DNA of 64,000 bases, taken from contig CAVYPZ010000003.1 of assembly GCA_963770535.1 (NCBI GenBank), positions 3,100,001-3,164,000 on the forward strand. The letters are read 5' to 3'. Source of the DNA: RYN-230 sp963770535 (GTDB lineage Bacteria; Actinomycetota; Actinomycetes; Streptosporangiales; Streptosporangiaceae). Position numbers and translations under genes: made by a program. Shown one piece after another: positions 52,547-61,675 of this stretch (positions are counted from its first letter, which is position 1; each line of letters begins with the position of its first letter). The notes under the pieces are model-generated. The model ran no database searches. It saw only the letters and a list, made by a program, of their open reading frames with translations, and was not told the DNA's origin.

Positions 52547-54619
52547 TCAGACCTGGATGCGCTGCTGGACGGCGCCGACGATCTCGGCGATGGCCTCGGC
52601 GACCGGGACCCCGTTGCGCTGCCCGCCGTCGCGGAAGCGGAACGAGACCGCGCCCTTGGCCACGTCGTCGTCCCCGGCCAGCAGCATGTACGGCACCTTC
52701 TGCCGCTGCGCGTTCCTGATCTTCTTCTGCATCCGGTCATCGCTGGTGTCCACCTCGACCCGGATGCCCTGCTCGCGCAGCTGGGCCGCGACCTTCTCCA
52801 GGTAGGGCACGTGCGCGTCGGTGATGGGAATCCCGGCCACCTGGACCGGCGCGAGCCACGGCGGGAAGGCCCCGGCGTAGTGCTCGAGCAGGATCCCGAA
52901 GAACCGCTCGATCGACCCGAACAGCGCGCGGTGGATCATGTAGGGACGCTGCCGGGAGCCGTCGGGGGCCTGGTACTCGATGCCGAACCGGCCCGGCTCC
53001 TGGAAGTCCACCTGCAGGGTGGACAGCTGCCAGCGGCGCCCGATCGCGTCCTTCACGTGCACGTCGATCTTGGGGGCGTAGAACGCGCCCTCACCCTCGG
53101 CGACCGTGTAGGGCAGGCCCGAGGCGTCCAGCGCGTGCCTGAGCGCGGCCTCGGCCGCGTCCCACTCGGCGGGCTCCCCGACGTATTTCTCGGGCCGGGT
53201 GGACAGTTCGGCCTCGAACTCGGTCAGGCCGAAGTCCCGGAGCAGCCCGACCACGAAGTTCAGCAGCGAGGCCAGCTCGGGGCCCAGCTGGTCGGGGGTG
53301 CAGAAAATGTGCGAATCGTCCTGGGTGAAGCCACGGGCCCGGGTCAGCCCGTGCACGACGCCGGACTTCTCGTACCGGTACACGGTGCCGAACTCGAACA
53401 GCCGGAGCGGCAGCTCCCGGTAGGACCGCCCGCGCGACTGGAAAATGAGCACGTGCATCGGGCAGTTCATCGGCTTCATGTAGTAGCGGGCGCCGTCCAG
53501 TTCCATCGGCGGGAACATGCTCTCGGCGTAGAAGCCGAGGTGCCCGGAGGTCTGGAACAGCTCTTCCTTGGTCAGGTGCGGGGTGTTGACGTACTGGTAA
53601 CCCGCTTCCTCGTGGCGGCGGCGGGCGTAGTCCTCCATCACGCGGCGGATGATCGCGCCCTTGGGGTGGAAGACCGGCAGCCCGGAGCCGATCTCGGTCG
53701 GGAAGGAGAACAGGTCCAGCTCGGCACCCAGCCGCCGGTGATCGCGGCGCTCCGCCTCGGCGAGCAGCTTCAGGTACTCGTCCTGCGCGTCCCGCGACTC
53801 CCAGGCGGTCCCGTAGATCCGCTGCAGCTGGGGGTTCTTCTCGCTTCCCCGCCAGTACGCGCCGCTGGAGCGCATCAGCTTGAACGCGGGAATCTGCCGG
53901 GTGGTGGGCACGTGCGGCCCGCGGCAGAGATCCTTCCAGCATTCCTGGCCGGTGGCCGGGTCGAGATTGTCGTAGATGGTCAGCTGGCTGCCGCCGACCT
54001 CCACGGCTTCCTCGACGCTGACCTCGGAGGGTGCAACCGGGGCCCCGGGGGCCGACGAGGTCGGGCGGCCGCCCTTGATCCCGATCAGCTCGAGCTTGTA
54101 CGGCTCACCGGCGAGTTCCCCGCGGGCCTGGTCGTCGGTGACCTCGCGCCGGGAGAAGCGCTGGCCCTGCTTCACGATCTGGCGCATCCGGTGCTCGATG
54201 GCCTTGAGGTCGTCAGGGCTGAACGGCGCGGGCACGTCGAAGTCGTAGTAGAAGCCGTTCTCCACGGGTGGCCCGATACCCAGCTTGGCCTCGGGAAACA
54301 GGTCCTGGACCGCCTGGGCCATCACATGCGCGGTGGAGTGCCGCATGATCGCCCGGCCGTCGTCGCTGCCGACCTCGACCGGCTCGACGGCGTCACCGTC
54401 GCCCAGCGGCGCGGCCAGGTCACGCAGCTCGCCGTTGACCCGTGCCGCGATCACCGCGGAGCCAGGCCCGGCCGCGGCGCCACCGGCCGGCTCGCCGGGC
54501 CGCAGCGCGTCACCCGCCGTAGTGCCCGCGTCCACCACATGCTCGCGACCGGCGAGGGTGATGTGAAGCTGCTGGGCCGACACGGCGGGCTCCCTGGATA
54601 GATCGTCGGGTGGGGCCAT
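52547..54619 (-). CDS. thrS: Threonyl-tRNA synthetase
   Basis: 690 aa: TGS domain (about 15-85), SAD editing domain with H-x3-H in HSTAHVMAQA, class II core with motif 2 RYEKSGVVHGLTRARGF, zinc Cys in MNCPMHVLIF, motif 3 near RALFGSIERFFGILLEHY, and the anticodon-binding domain. N-terminal 15 residues before SAQQLHITLAG are extra. A perfect hairpin lies 19 bases upstream of the ATG. Confidence 0.96.
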   Translation of the reverse strand: MAPPDDLSREPAVSAQQLHITLAGREHVVDAGTTAGDALRPGEPAGGAAAGPGSAVIAARVNGELRDLAAPLGDGDAVEPVEVGSDDGRAIMRHSTAHVMAQAVQDLFPEAKLGIGPPVENGFYYDFDVPAPFSPDDLKAIEHRMRQIVKQGQRFSRREVTDDQARGELAGEPYKLELIGIKGGRPTSSAPGAPVAPSEVSVEEAVEVGGSQLTIYDNLDPATGQECWKDLCRGPHVPTTRQIPAFKLMRSSGAYWRGSEKNPQLQRIYGTAWESRDAQDEYLKLLAEAERRDHRRLGAELDLFSFPTEIGSGLPVFHPKGAIIRRVMEDYARRRHEEAGYQYVNTPHLTKEELFQTSGHLGFYAESMFPPMELDGARYYMKPMNCPMHVLIFQSRGRSYRELPLRLFEFGTVYRYEKSGVVHGLTRARGFTQDDSHIFCTPDQLGPELASLLNFVVGLLRDFGLTEFEAELSTRPEKYVGEPAEWDAAEAALRHALDASGLPYTVAEGEGAFYAPKIDVHVKDAIGRRWQLSTLQVDFQEPGRFGIEYQAPDGSRQRPYMIHRALFGSIERFFGILLEHYAGAFPPWLAPVQVAGIPITDAHVPYLEKVAAQLREQGIRVEVDTSDDRMQKKIRNAQRQKVPYMLLAGDDDVAKGAVSFRFRDGGQRNGVPVAEAIAEIVGAVQQRIQV

Positions 54620-54637
54620 TGCCCCAGCCTCTGATGC

Positions 54638-54669
54638 TATCGAGGCGCGGCCGTGGCCGCGCCTCGATA
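54638..54669 (-). terminator. Perfect 15-bp hairpin just upstream of thrS
   Basis: TATCGAGGCGCGGCC (54638-54652), two-base centre, GGCCGCGCCTCGATA (54655-54669). It ends 18 bases before the thrS ATG and 100 bases after the L,D-transpeptidase stop, so it may terminate the upstream gene or sit in the thrS leader next to the SD. No T-run. Confidence 0.55.
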
Positions 54670-54670
54670 A

Positions 54671-54692
54671 TGCCCGCCGCGTCAGGCGGGCA
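54671..54692 (-). terminator. Second hairpin, tandem to the previous one
   Basis: TGCCCGCC, six-base loop, GGCGGGCA, one base from the first hairpin. Tandem GC hairpins without U-run are a known terminator form in actinomycetes; here they separate ldt and thrS. Confidence 0.5.
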
Positions 54693-54769
54693 CCAGCCAG
54701 CTCACGTCACGGCCGGGCGGGGTCCGCGGAGCGTGCCCCGGGCCGGCCGGCCCGCAGGCCGGTGGGCGG

Positions 54770-56116
54770 CTACCTGACGGTGACCAGGGTGCCGTAGGTC
54801 ATGTAGGGCCACACGAAGTGAGCCTGGTCGTAGGGCAGCTCGACGCAGCCCAGGCTCTGCGGGGCGCCGTAGTAGCCGCGCGGGAAGTAGTGCACCGCGT
54901 CGCCGCCGTCGAAGTAGGACACCCAGGAGACCGGGTCGGAGTAGTGCGAGCCGTCCGGGTTCGTGCCCGACATGATCTGGAACGTGTACCGCAGGTAGAC
55001 CGGGAAGGTGCCGTCGGCGGTGGGCGCGGCCGGGATGCCGGTGTTAGCGAGGGTGTGCATGATGACCCGCCCGTCATGCCACACGGTCAGGGTCTCCGGG
55101 TAGGCCTTGCTGGCCAGGGCGTAGGTGTAGCCGTTCGGGTTCCTCTGGTTGGCCGCGGCGGCGCTGATCACGTCCCGCCACATGGCGGGGGTCATCACGC
55201 CGGTCATGGTCAGGCCGTGGTTGGACTGGAAGGCGCGGATGGCCCCCTGCATGATCAGGCTGGACCGCCCGCCCCAGAAGCTGGTCAGGACCGACGGGTA
55301 GCCCTTCTTCCAGGTGAAGGTCCCGGGCAGCGGCGAGTACATGGCGGCCAGCTCGGTGGGGACGTTGTCCGGCTCCATCGCGGTGGGGTCCTGGGGCGCC
55401 CACTTGAGCGGCAGGTAGCCGAGCTGCGCGAGCATCTGCTTCAGCCGCAGGGTCGACCAGTTCCGGGTGGTGAACTGCTCGGTCACGGCCTTGGCCACGA
55501 CCCCGCCCGCGGCGGAGCGCAGCCCGGACCCGCCGGCCGGGAAGGTGACCTGCACCCGGGTGCCGGGCCAGAACGGGGTGGAGGGGGTGAACGTCAGCGT
55601 GGTGCCCGCTTTCGTCCAGGTCCCGCCGGTAGCAGGGTTCAGGACCGGCAGCGGTGAGGTGGCGGCCAGCGGGGCGGACAGCTTCACCCGGACCGGGCTA
55701 GCCCCGTCGGTGCGGGTCACCGCGCCGCCCTGGGTCACGGACTCCACCAGCAGCGGCTGCGCGGCGTGGGTCTGGCGGTCTGAGACGGTGGTGGCGTGCC
55801 CGGCGGAACCGGACGCGCCGAGCATCCCGATGGCCACGCCCGCGACCACGAGGACACCCACGCCGCCTGCGGCGAGAAGGAGGATCCTGGTCCGCCGGGA
55901 CCCGGGCGCCGCCGGGCCCCCGGCCGCGGAGCCCCCGGCCGCGGAGCTGCCGCCCTGGCCGGGCCCGCCCTCGCCTGCCGTGCCCTCGCCGGCCGCGCCC
56001 TCGCCGGCCGCGCCCTGAGCGGCCGCGCCCTGAGTGGCCGCGTCCGCGGCGGCATCGCCCCCGGTCCCGGCTGACGGGGACAGCGTGGGCCGCCTCATCC
56101 ACCCTGGAGTCTGCAC
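54770..56116 (-). CDS. L,D-transpeptidase (YkuD) with peptidoglycan-binding domain
   Basis: 448 aa cell-wall cross-linking enzyme outside the membrane. Cytosolic Gly/Ala-rich tail with AAGEG repeats (about 28-55), TM helix about 78-100, Ig-like domain (SPVRVKLSAPLAATSPLPVLNP), PG-binding domain (AIRAFQSNHGLTMTGVMTPAMW) and a C-terminal YkuD domain. The active-site motif is SLGCVELP instead of SHGC-V-R/N: Cys kept, neighbouring His replaced by Leu. An upstream His lies in AVHYFPRGYYG. This variant motif probably marks a subfamily; activity is inferred. Confidence 0.9.
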   Translation of the reverse strand: MQTPGWMRRPTLSPSAGTGGDAAADAATQGAAAQGAAGEGAAGEGTAGEGGPGQGGSSAAGGSAAGGPAAPGSRRTRILLLAAGGVGVLVVAGVAIGMLGASGSAGHATTVSDRQTHAAQPLLVESVTQGGAVTRTDGASPVRVKLSAPLAATSPLPVLNPATGGTWTKAGTTLTFTPSTPFWPGTRVQVTFPAGGSGLRSAAGGVVAKAVTEQFTTRNWSTLRLKQMLAQLGYLPLKWAPQDPTAMEPDNVPTELAAMYSPLPGTFTWKKGYPSVLTSFWGGRSSLIMQGAIRAFQSNHGLTMTGVMTPAMWRDVISAAAANQRNPNGYTYALASKAYPETLTVWHDGRVIMHTLANTGIPAAPTADGTFPVYLRYTFQIMSGTNPDGSHYSDPVSWVSYFDGGDAVHYFPRGYYGAPQSLGCVELPYDQAHFVWPYMTYGTLVTVR

Positions 56117-56332
56117 GTTCTGCTCCCTCGTCTTCCCTGTGCCGCCATTAGCCCGCGGGGCCCCTCGCCCGCCTGGCCTGCCCGCTGTAACGCATTCCCG
56201 ACATGCCCGGTTCCCGCACGCCGGCGTGTCCTTCGCCTTTGCCTGTCCTATGAGACAGCCCCGGCCTCCGGAACGTCCTCAGCGGGTGATATCCGCCCCG
56301 CGGACAGAGGCCTCTAGCTGCGCTGATAGGGC

Positions 56333-57304
56333 TCAAAGCCAGTCCTTGCGGCGAAAGATCACATACAGCGTCACGGAGAGGCCAACCATGATCAGTGTGG
56401 ACGTCCAGAACCCGGCTATATGCCCGAAACCGGGATAGGGGACATTCTGCCCGTAAAAGCCGGTGACCGCAGTCGGCACCGCGATGATCGCGGCCCAGCT
56501 GGTGACCTGCTTCATGATCACGTTGAGCCGGTTGCCGCGCACCGTGAGGTGGGTTTCGAGGATGGTCGTGACCAGGTCGCGGAGCGACTCCGTCCATTCG
56601 GTCGCGCGCAGCACGTGATCGTAGACGTCGTGGAAGTACGGCAGGATCTCGCCGTCCACCACGTGCAGATCACGGCGCAGCAGCGAGTTGAGCACCTCGC
56701 GCATCGGCAGCACCACGCGCCGCAGCACGACCAGCGACTTGCGCAGCTCGAAGGTGCGCCGCTGCATCTCGTTGTCCCGCGGGTTCTCGTCGAACAGCTG
56801 GTCCTCGAGCGACTCGATCTGGGTGTCCAGCGACTGGACCGCCTCGAAATGGGTGTCCACGGTGTAGTCGAGCAGGCCGTAGAGCAGGAACCCCACCCCG
56901 CACTTGGCCAGGTCCGGTGAGTCGTCCCAGCGCCGCACGACCGCGTCGATGTCGAAGCCCTTGCTCCGCCGCACGGTGACCAGCGCGCGGTTGGTGACGA
57001 ACGCGTCGACCTCGTCGATTTCCAGCTCACCGCTGTCGGTGTCCAGCTTCACGCCGTACGACGTGACGAAGATATGACTCTGGTAGCGGTCCAGCTTGGC
57101 CCGCTGGTGCTCGGCGACCGCGTCCTCGACCGCAAGCGGGTGCAGTCCCAGTTCCTCGCTGATCGAGGACAGGTCCTGCGCCGTCGGCTCGCAGAAGTCG
57201 AACCAGACCACCGCGGTCGGGTCGGCCAGGTAGTCGGAGATCTTGGAGACGGGGAAGCCCTCGTCCTCGAGGATCCCGTTCCGGTACATGCGGGTACGCG
57301 ACAT
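56333..57304 (-). CDS. corA: CorA-family magnesium/cobalt transporter
   Basis: 323 aa from ATG 57304. Cytosolic funnel of alpha/beta domain and long helices, then two C-terminal TM helices. The pore signature is YGQN (in TGFYGQNVPYPGFGH) rather than YGMN, a variant common in actinobacterial CorA (from memory). Ends FRRKDWL with the usual basic tail. Confidence 0.93.
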   Translation of the reverse strand: MSRTRMYRNGILEDEGFPVSKISDYLADPTAVVWFDFCEPTAQDLSSISEELGLHPLAVEDAVAEHQRAKLDRYQSHIFVTSYGVKLDTDSGELEIDEVDAFVTNRALVTVRRSKGFDIDAVVRRWDDSPDLAKCGVGFLLYGLLDYTVDTHFEAVQSLDTQIESLEDQLFDENPRDNEMQRRTFELRKSLVVLRRVVLPMREVLNSLLRRDLHVVDGEILPYFHDVYDHVLRATEWTESLRDLVTTILETHLTVRGNRLNVIMKQVTSWAAIIAVPTAVTGFYGQNVPYPGFGHIAGFWTSTLIMVGLSVTLYVIFRRKDWL

Positions 57305-57418
57305 GGTGGCCAAGATAAGGCAACGGCGCCGATCTGCTGGCCGTGCGGCTGCGCCACGCCAGGCCGGCCGGGCGGCTGCGCCACGGGAAGACCGGCCGGG
57401 ACTGGCATGATCGGGCGT

Positions 57419-57754
57419 ATGACGGTTATCAAGATCAACGCGATCACCGTGCCGGCGGACAGCGGGGACGAGCTGGCCCGGCGCTTCGCGGCCCGGGCCG
57501 GCGCCGTGGACAACCAGGACGGGTTCGAGGGATTTGAGCTGCTCAAGCCCACCGACGAGCGGACCACCTGGCTGGTCGTCACCCGGTGGCGGGACGAGGA
57601 GTCCTTCGCCGCGTGGCTGAACTCCCCCGCGTTCGGGCACGGGCACCGCTCGCAGGCCGAGCGGGACGGCGGCCAGGCGCCGCCGCCGGTCGGGGTGTCC
57701 AGCGAGCTGTGGTCCTACGAGCCCGCGGGCGGTTCCGCCGGGCAGGGCACCTAG
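57419..57754 (+). CDS. mhuD: MhuD-like haem-degrading monooxygenase
   Basis: 111 aa ABM-fold protein from ATG 57419. Resembles mycobacterial MhuD along its length: VIKINAITVPADSGDELARRF with the haem-pocket Asn, FEGFELLKPTDERTTWLVVTRW with the ruffling Trp, and FGHGHR with the haem-ligand His. MhuD opens haem to mycobilin and releases iron. An in-frame upstream extension exists but has no family match. Its stop overlaps that of the convergent permease. Confidence 0.85.
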   Translation: MTVIKINAITVPADSGDELARRFAARAGAVDNQDGFEGFELLKPTDERTTWLVVTRWRDEESFAAWLNSPAFGHGHRSQAERDGGQAPPPVGVSSELWSYEPAGGSAGQGT

Positions 57755-59304
57755 TAGGCGTCCTGGCGGGACAGCCGGCCGGGATCCGGCTCGTCCGGGG
57801 TGCCCAGGCCGTCGGCCTGGGTCAGCAGCTCACCCGCGCGCCGGGTCGCGGCGGGCCTCGCCAGCACCCAGGCGATGCCGACCACGAACCAGGCGATGGC
57901 CACCGACGGGCCCCACCAGGCCACGCCGGTCGGCAGCGGCCAGACGTTCCGGAACAGCGTGTAGCCCAGGACGATGATGCCCAGCACCGGGATCACCAGC
58001 TCCCACCGCCTGACCGTGCTGGCCCCCGATGGCCCCGGGAAGAACACCAGGCGCACCATCCCGATCGTGGCCAGGACGTAGACGACCAGCAGGATCAGCG
58101 TGCCGATCGTGCCGCTCTCCAGGAACAGGGTGAACGGGTCGCCGCCCAGCACGAACCAGGTGAAGGCGATGATCACGTAGACCGCCAGCACCACGGCCGC
58201 GGCCGCGGTCGTGGGGGTCCGGCGCCGGGGCGACACGCGGCTGAGCCGGGCGGGCAGCATGCCGTCCCGGCTCATCGCGAACGACAGCCGGGAGGCACCG
58301 ACCGTGGATGCGAGCGCGCAGCCGAAGGCCGAGATCATCGCGCCGGCCGTGATGATCGTGCCCAGCCAGGACGCCACGTAGCTGGTGCCGAGGTCCCCGA
58401 TGAGGGAGGTGGAGTTGATGAACGCGGCGACGCCCTTGGCCGAGGTCCCGAAGCCCATCACCTCGACGGCGGTGACCACGACGAAGTAGACGCCGCCGAA
58501 GATGGCCACGCCCAGGATGGCCCGCGGGATGTCCCGCCTGGGCCGCCGGGTCTCCTCCCCCAGGGTGGACGCGGCCTCGAACCCGGCGAAGGACAGGAAG
58601 CCGAACACCACGCCGAGGAAGATCGTGGACAGCGGCACGCCGGACGGGAGGCTGAACACCGACCAGTCCACGCCCAGCCCGTGCGGTGCGCTGTGCCCGG
58701 CCAGCTTGGCGAACACGATCACGATCACGATGAGGATCAGCAGCACGGTGATGCCCTCGGCGGCCAGGAGTATCCGGGTGCCGCCCCGGGCGGGCGTGAT
58801 GGCCAGCCACCAGACCAGCACCATCCCGATGGCCCCGAGCAGGAACCCCGACCAGGTCGGCGGGTTCTTCCAGATGCCGATCGCGTTCAGGAAGTTGGCC
58901 GCGAACCGGCCGCCGGCCATCGAGGTGACCACGGCGTAGAACGTGTAGGTGCCGGTCAGCGCCCAGCCGGAGATCACCCCGGTCCGCGGGCCGAGGGTCG
59001 CGCCCACGAACCCGTATACCGACCCGGAGTGGTGAAAGCGCTGGGTCAGCCGCACGAACGTGTAGGCGACCAGCAGCACCCCGACGAACGCGAGCGCGAA
59101 GGCGATCGGCACCGCCCGGCCCACCGTCGTCGCCGTGCCCTGCGGGTTGATGCTGGCCGCCATGGAGGGCGCCATCAGGGCCAGCGAGATGCCGATGGCC
59201 TCCCAGACGCTGAGGTTGCGGCGCAGCCTCGGCGGCCCGGCCTCAGCCGGCTCGCCCGCTGCCCCGGTCTGGCTCACTGGCCCGGTCTCGTTGCTGGCGG
59301 CCAT
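57751..59304 (-). CDS. APC-superfamily amino acid permease
   Basis: 517 aa from ATG 59304 with GGGAGG seven bases upstream. Twelve TM helices; TM1 NLSVWEAIGISLALMAPSMA and the GFLSFAGFEAASTLGEETRRPRRDIPRAI loop typical of APC transporters. Substrate not readable from sequence. It is divergent from trpB-trpA-gntR with a 326-base shared intergenic region, so an aromatic amino acid or indole-related substrate is possible but unproven. Confidence 0.9.
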   Translation of the reverse strand: MAASNETGPVSQTGAAGEPAEAGPPRLRRNLSVWEAIGISLALMAPSMAASINPQGTATTVGRAVPIAFALAFVGVLLVAYTFVRLTQRFHHSGSVYGFVGATLGPRTGVISGWALTGTYTFYAVVTSMAGGRFAANFLNAIGIWKNPPTWSGFLLGAIGMVLVWWLAITPARGGTRILLAAEGITVLLILIVIVIVFAKLAGHSAPHGLGVDWSVFSLPSGVPLSTIFLGVVFGFLSFAGFEAASTLGEETRRPRRDIPRAILGVAIFGGVYFVVVTAVEVMGFGTSAKGVAAFINSTSLIGDLGTSYVASWLGTIITAGAMISAFGCALASTVGASRLSFAMSRDGMLPARLSRVSPRRRTPTTAAAAVVLAVYVIIAFTWFVLGGDPFTLFLESGTIGTLILLVVYVLATIGMVRLVFFPGPSGASTVRRWELVIPVLGIIVLGYTLFRNVWPLPTGVAWWGPSVAIAWFVVGIAWVLARPAATRRAGELLTQADGLGTPDEPDPGRLSRQDAY

Positions 59305-59357
59305 GTGCTCGCACCTCCCACGGACGGCCGGCCCGCGGCCCGGCTCGTCAGGGCTCT

Positions 59358-59389
59358 GCTCATCAGGATCAGAGCTCATCAGGATCAGA
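59358..59389. repeat. 16-bp direct repeat upstream of the permease
   Basis: gctcatcaggatcaga twice in perfect tandem, about 55 bases upstream of the permease start, in its expected leader or promoter. Between it and trpB the region 59390-59580 contains a 10-bp repeat (ggcgcaggac, near 59534-59560) and no gene. Confidence 0.7.
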
Positions 59390-59584
59390 TCGTTGTGGTT
59401 CCGCCTGCTGATGATGCGCCGCGGCCCGGTACGCGCACAAGATCCTATTCGCTACTTTTCCGGCTACTCTCCGGCGCCACCTCGGCCTCAGCCCGGCGCT
59501 GCGGGGGGCCCGGCGTGAGTCACGGGATCCGGAGCAGGACGGCGCAGGACGGCGCAGGACCATCGCGACCCCTGGCGTGCTAGT

Positions 59585-59594
59585 GTTCTAGAAC
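59585..59594 (+). promoter_or_regulatory. Candidate GntR operator before trpB
   Basis: GTTCTAGAAC, a perfect 10-bp palindrome in an AT-rich patch (about 59580-59605), 36 bases upstream of the trpB start. It fits the loose GT-N-TA-N-AC pattern of HutC-subfamily GntR regulators, and such a regulator is encoded at the end of the operon; autoregulation is inferred. Confidence 0.5.
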
Positions 59595-59630
59595 TATAGA
59601 AGACGGCAGCGTGACAGGGACGGTGGGCTG

Positions 59631-60845
59631 ATGACGGTGACGGAACGGGTCGTCATGGGCGACCCGGGGACGGCGGGCCGGTTCGGGCCGTTCGGCGGGC
59701 GGTTCGTGCCCGAGGCCCTGGTGCCCGCGTGCGAGGAACTCGAGCGTGAGTTCCGCGCCGCCTGGTCCGACGACGGCTTCCGGGCGGAACTGGAGAGCCT
59801 GCTCCGCGACTATGCGGGCCGGCCCACACCGCTCAGCGGCGCGCCGCGGCTCTCGGCCGAGCTCGGCGTCACCGTGCTGTTCAAGCGCGAAGACCTGGCC
59901 CACACCGGCAGCCACAAGATCAACAACGTGCTGGGGCAGGGCCTCCTGGCCCGCCGGCTGGGCAAGACCGCGCTGGTCGCCGAGACCGGGGCGGGCCAGC
60001 ACGGGGTCGCCGCGGCCACGGTCGCCGCGCACCTGGGGCTGGGCTGCACCGTCTACATGGGCGAGCGGGACATGGCCCGGCAGGAACTCAACGTGTTCCG
60101 GATGGAACTGCTGGGGGCTGCCGTGAGGCCGGTGCGCTCAGGGTCGAGGACGCTGAAGGATGCCACCAGCGAGGCGCTGCGGCACTGGGTCACCACCGTG
60201 GACACCACCCACTACTGCATCGGCTCGGTGCTGGGACCGCACCCCTACCCGTGGCTGGTGCGCGAGTTCCAGCGGGTCATCGGCGACGAGGCCCGGGCCC
60301 AGTGCGCCGCCCGGCCGGAACTCCTGCCGTCCGGCCGGCCGGACGTGGTGGTGGCGTGCGTGGGCGGCGGGTCGAACGCCGCGGGGACGTTCGCGGGCTT
60401 CGCGGACACCCCGGCCCGGCTGGTCGGGGTGGAGGCCGCGGGCGGGGCTGCGGTCAGCCACGGCCGCCCCGGCGTCCTGCACGGCTTCCTGTCCACGGTC
60501 CTGCAGGATGAGCACGGCCAGGTCACCGAGGCACAATCGGTCTCGGCGGGGCTGGACTACCCCGGTGTCGGGCCCGAGCACGCCTACCTGGCCTCCTGCG
60601 GCCGCGCCGAGTACCGCACGGTGACCGACGGGGAGGCGGTCGCGGCCGCCGGGCTCTGCGCCCGCACCGAGGGCATCCTGGCCGCACTGGAGTCCGCCCA
60701 CGCGGTGGCGTGGGTGGCCCGCGCCGCCCGCAGCGGGGAGCTGCCCGCCGGGGCGGGCGTCCTGATCACCATGTCCGGCCGCGGCGACAAGGACGCCGCC
60801 GCCCTGAAGGAGATCAGCCGCGGGCCGGGCCATGCACCGGGTTGA
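59631..60845 (+). CDS. trpB: Tryptophan synthase beta chain
   Basis: Joins indole and serine with PLP. 404 aa, TrpB1 type: FGPFGGRFVPEALVPACEEL, PLP Lys in HTGSHKINNVLGQ, EDLAHTG, phosphate loop GGGSNAAG and catalytic Glu in AETGAGQHG. No clear SD. Overlaps trpA by 14 bases. Not accompanied by other trp genes in the window; likely a separate trpBA unit with its own regulator. Confidence 0.95.
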   Translation: MTVTERVVMGDPGTAGRFGPFGGRFVPEALVPACEELEREFRAAWSDDGFRAELESLLRDYAGRPTPLSGAPRLSAELGVTVLFKREDLAHTGSHKINNVLGQGLLARRLGKTALVAETGAGQHGVAAATVAAHLGLGCTVYMGERDMARQELNVFRMELLGAAVRPVRSGSRTLKDATSEALRHWVTTVDTTHYCIGSVLGPHPYPWLVREFQRVIGDEARAQCAARPELLPSGRPDVVVACVGGGSNAAGTFAGFADTPARLVGVEAAGGAAVSHGRPGVLHGFLSTVLQDEHGQVTEAQSVSAGLDYPGVGPEHAYLASCGRAEYRTVTDGEAVAAAGLCARTEGILAALESAHAVAWVARAARSGELPAGAGVLITMSGRGDKDAAALKEISRGPGHAPG

Positions 60846-61675
60846 GGCGGCGCTGGGCTCAGCCCGCGCGGCCGGGCGGCCCAGCCTGGTCACCTACGTC
60901 ACCGCCGGGGTCCGGGCCGACTGGACCGGCCTGCTCGCGGCGATGATCGACGCCGGCGCGGACGCGGTCGAGATCGGGCTCCCGTTCTCCGACCCGATGC
61001 TCGACGGGCCGGTCATCCAGCAGGCATCAGACACCGCGATCAGCCGCGGCGCGAACATCACCGCGATCCTGGCCGAACTGCGCCGGGCCCGGCCGCGGGC
61101 CGGCCGGGACGGCGAGGTGCCGCTGATCGCGATGAGCTACGCCAACCACGCCTGCAGCCGGGGCGTCGCGCGGTACTGCGGCCAGCTCGCCGAGGCGGGC
61201 TTCAGCGGGACGATCATCCCCGACCTCCCGGCCGGGGAGGCGGACGGGTACCTCGCCGCGGCCGCCGCGGCCGGGCTGGACGCCACCTTGATGGTCACTC
61301 CGGCCACGCCACCCGCCCAGATGCGCGCCATCGCCGGGCTCACCCGTGGTTTCCTCTACGTGATGAGCGTGATGGCCACCACCGGGAGCACGAGCGAGCG
61401 CGACGACGAGCGCCGGTGGGCGCTGGCCGCCCGGGCGCTCGCGGCCGCGGCGCAGGAGGGGGGCGAACAGACCGTTGGGGAAAAGCAGGGGCCGCGGCCG
61501 GTGCTGATCGGCTTCGGGATCGACACGCCGGCCCGGGCCGCCGCGGCCGCCCGGCATGCCGACGGGGTGATCGTGGCGTCCGCCCTGATGCGGCGGGTGC
61601 TGGACGGCGCGGCCATCGCCGGCATCGGGCGCGCAGGTCGGCGCGCTGCGGGCCGCGATCGACGCGGCGCGGTGA
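60832..61675 (+). CDS. trpA: Tryptophan synthase alpha chain, frame break near the C-terminus
   Basis: Splits indole-3-glycerol phosphate. 280 aa expected. Catalytic Glu and Asp are in VEIGLPFSDPMLDGPVIQ; SGTIIPDLPAGEADGY and the phosphate-binding GFGIDTPA are present. After GIAGIG the direct frame continues into the next gene, but one frame over it reads AQVGALRAAIDAAR then TGA, the expected TrpA end, overlapping the GTG of the regulator (GTGA). One extra C near 61630 explains it, so the apparent TrpA-GntR fusion is not real. Confidence 0.88.
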
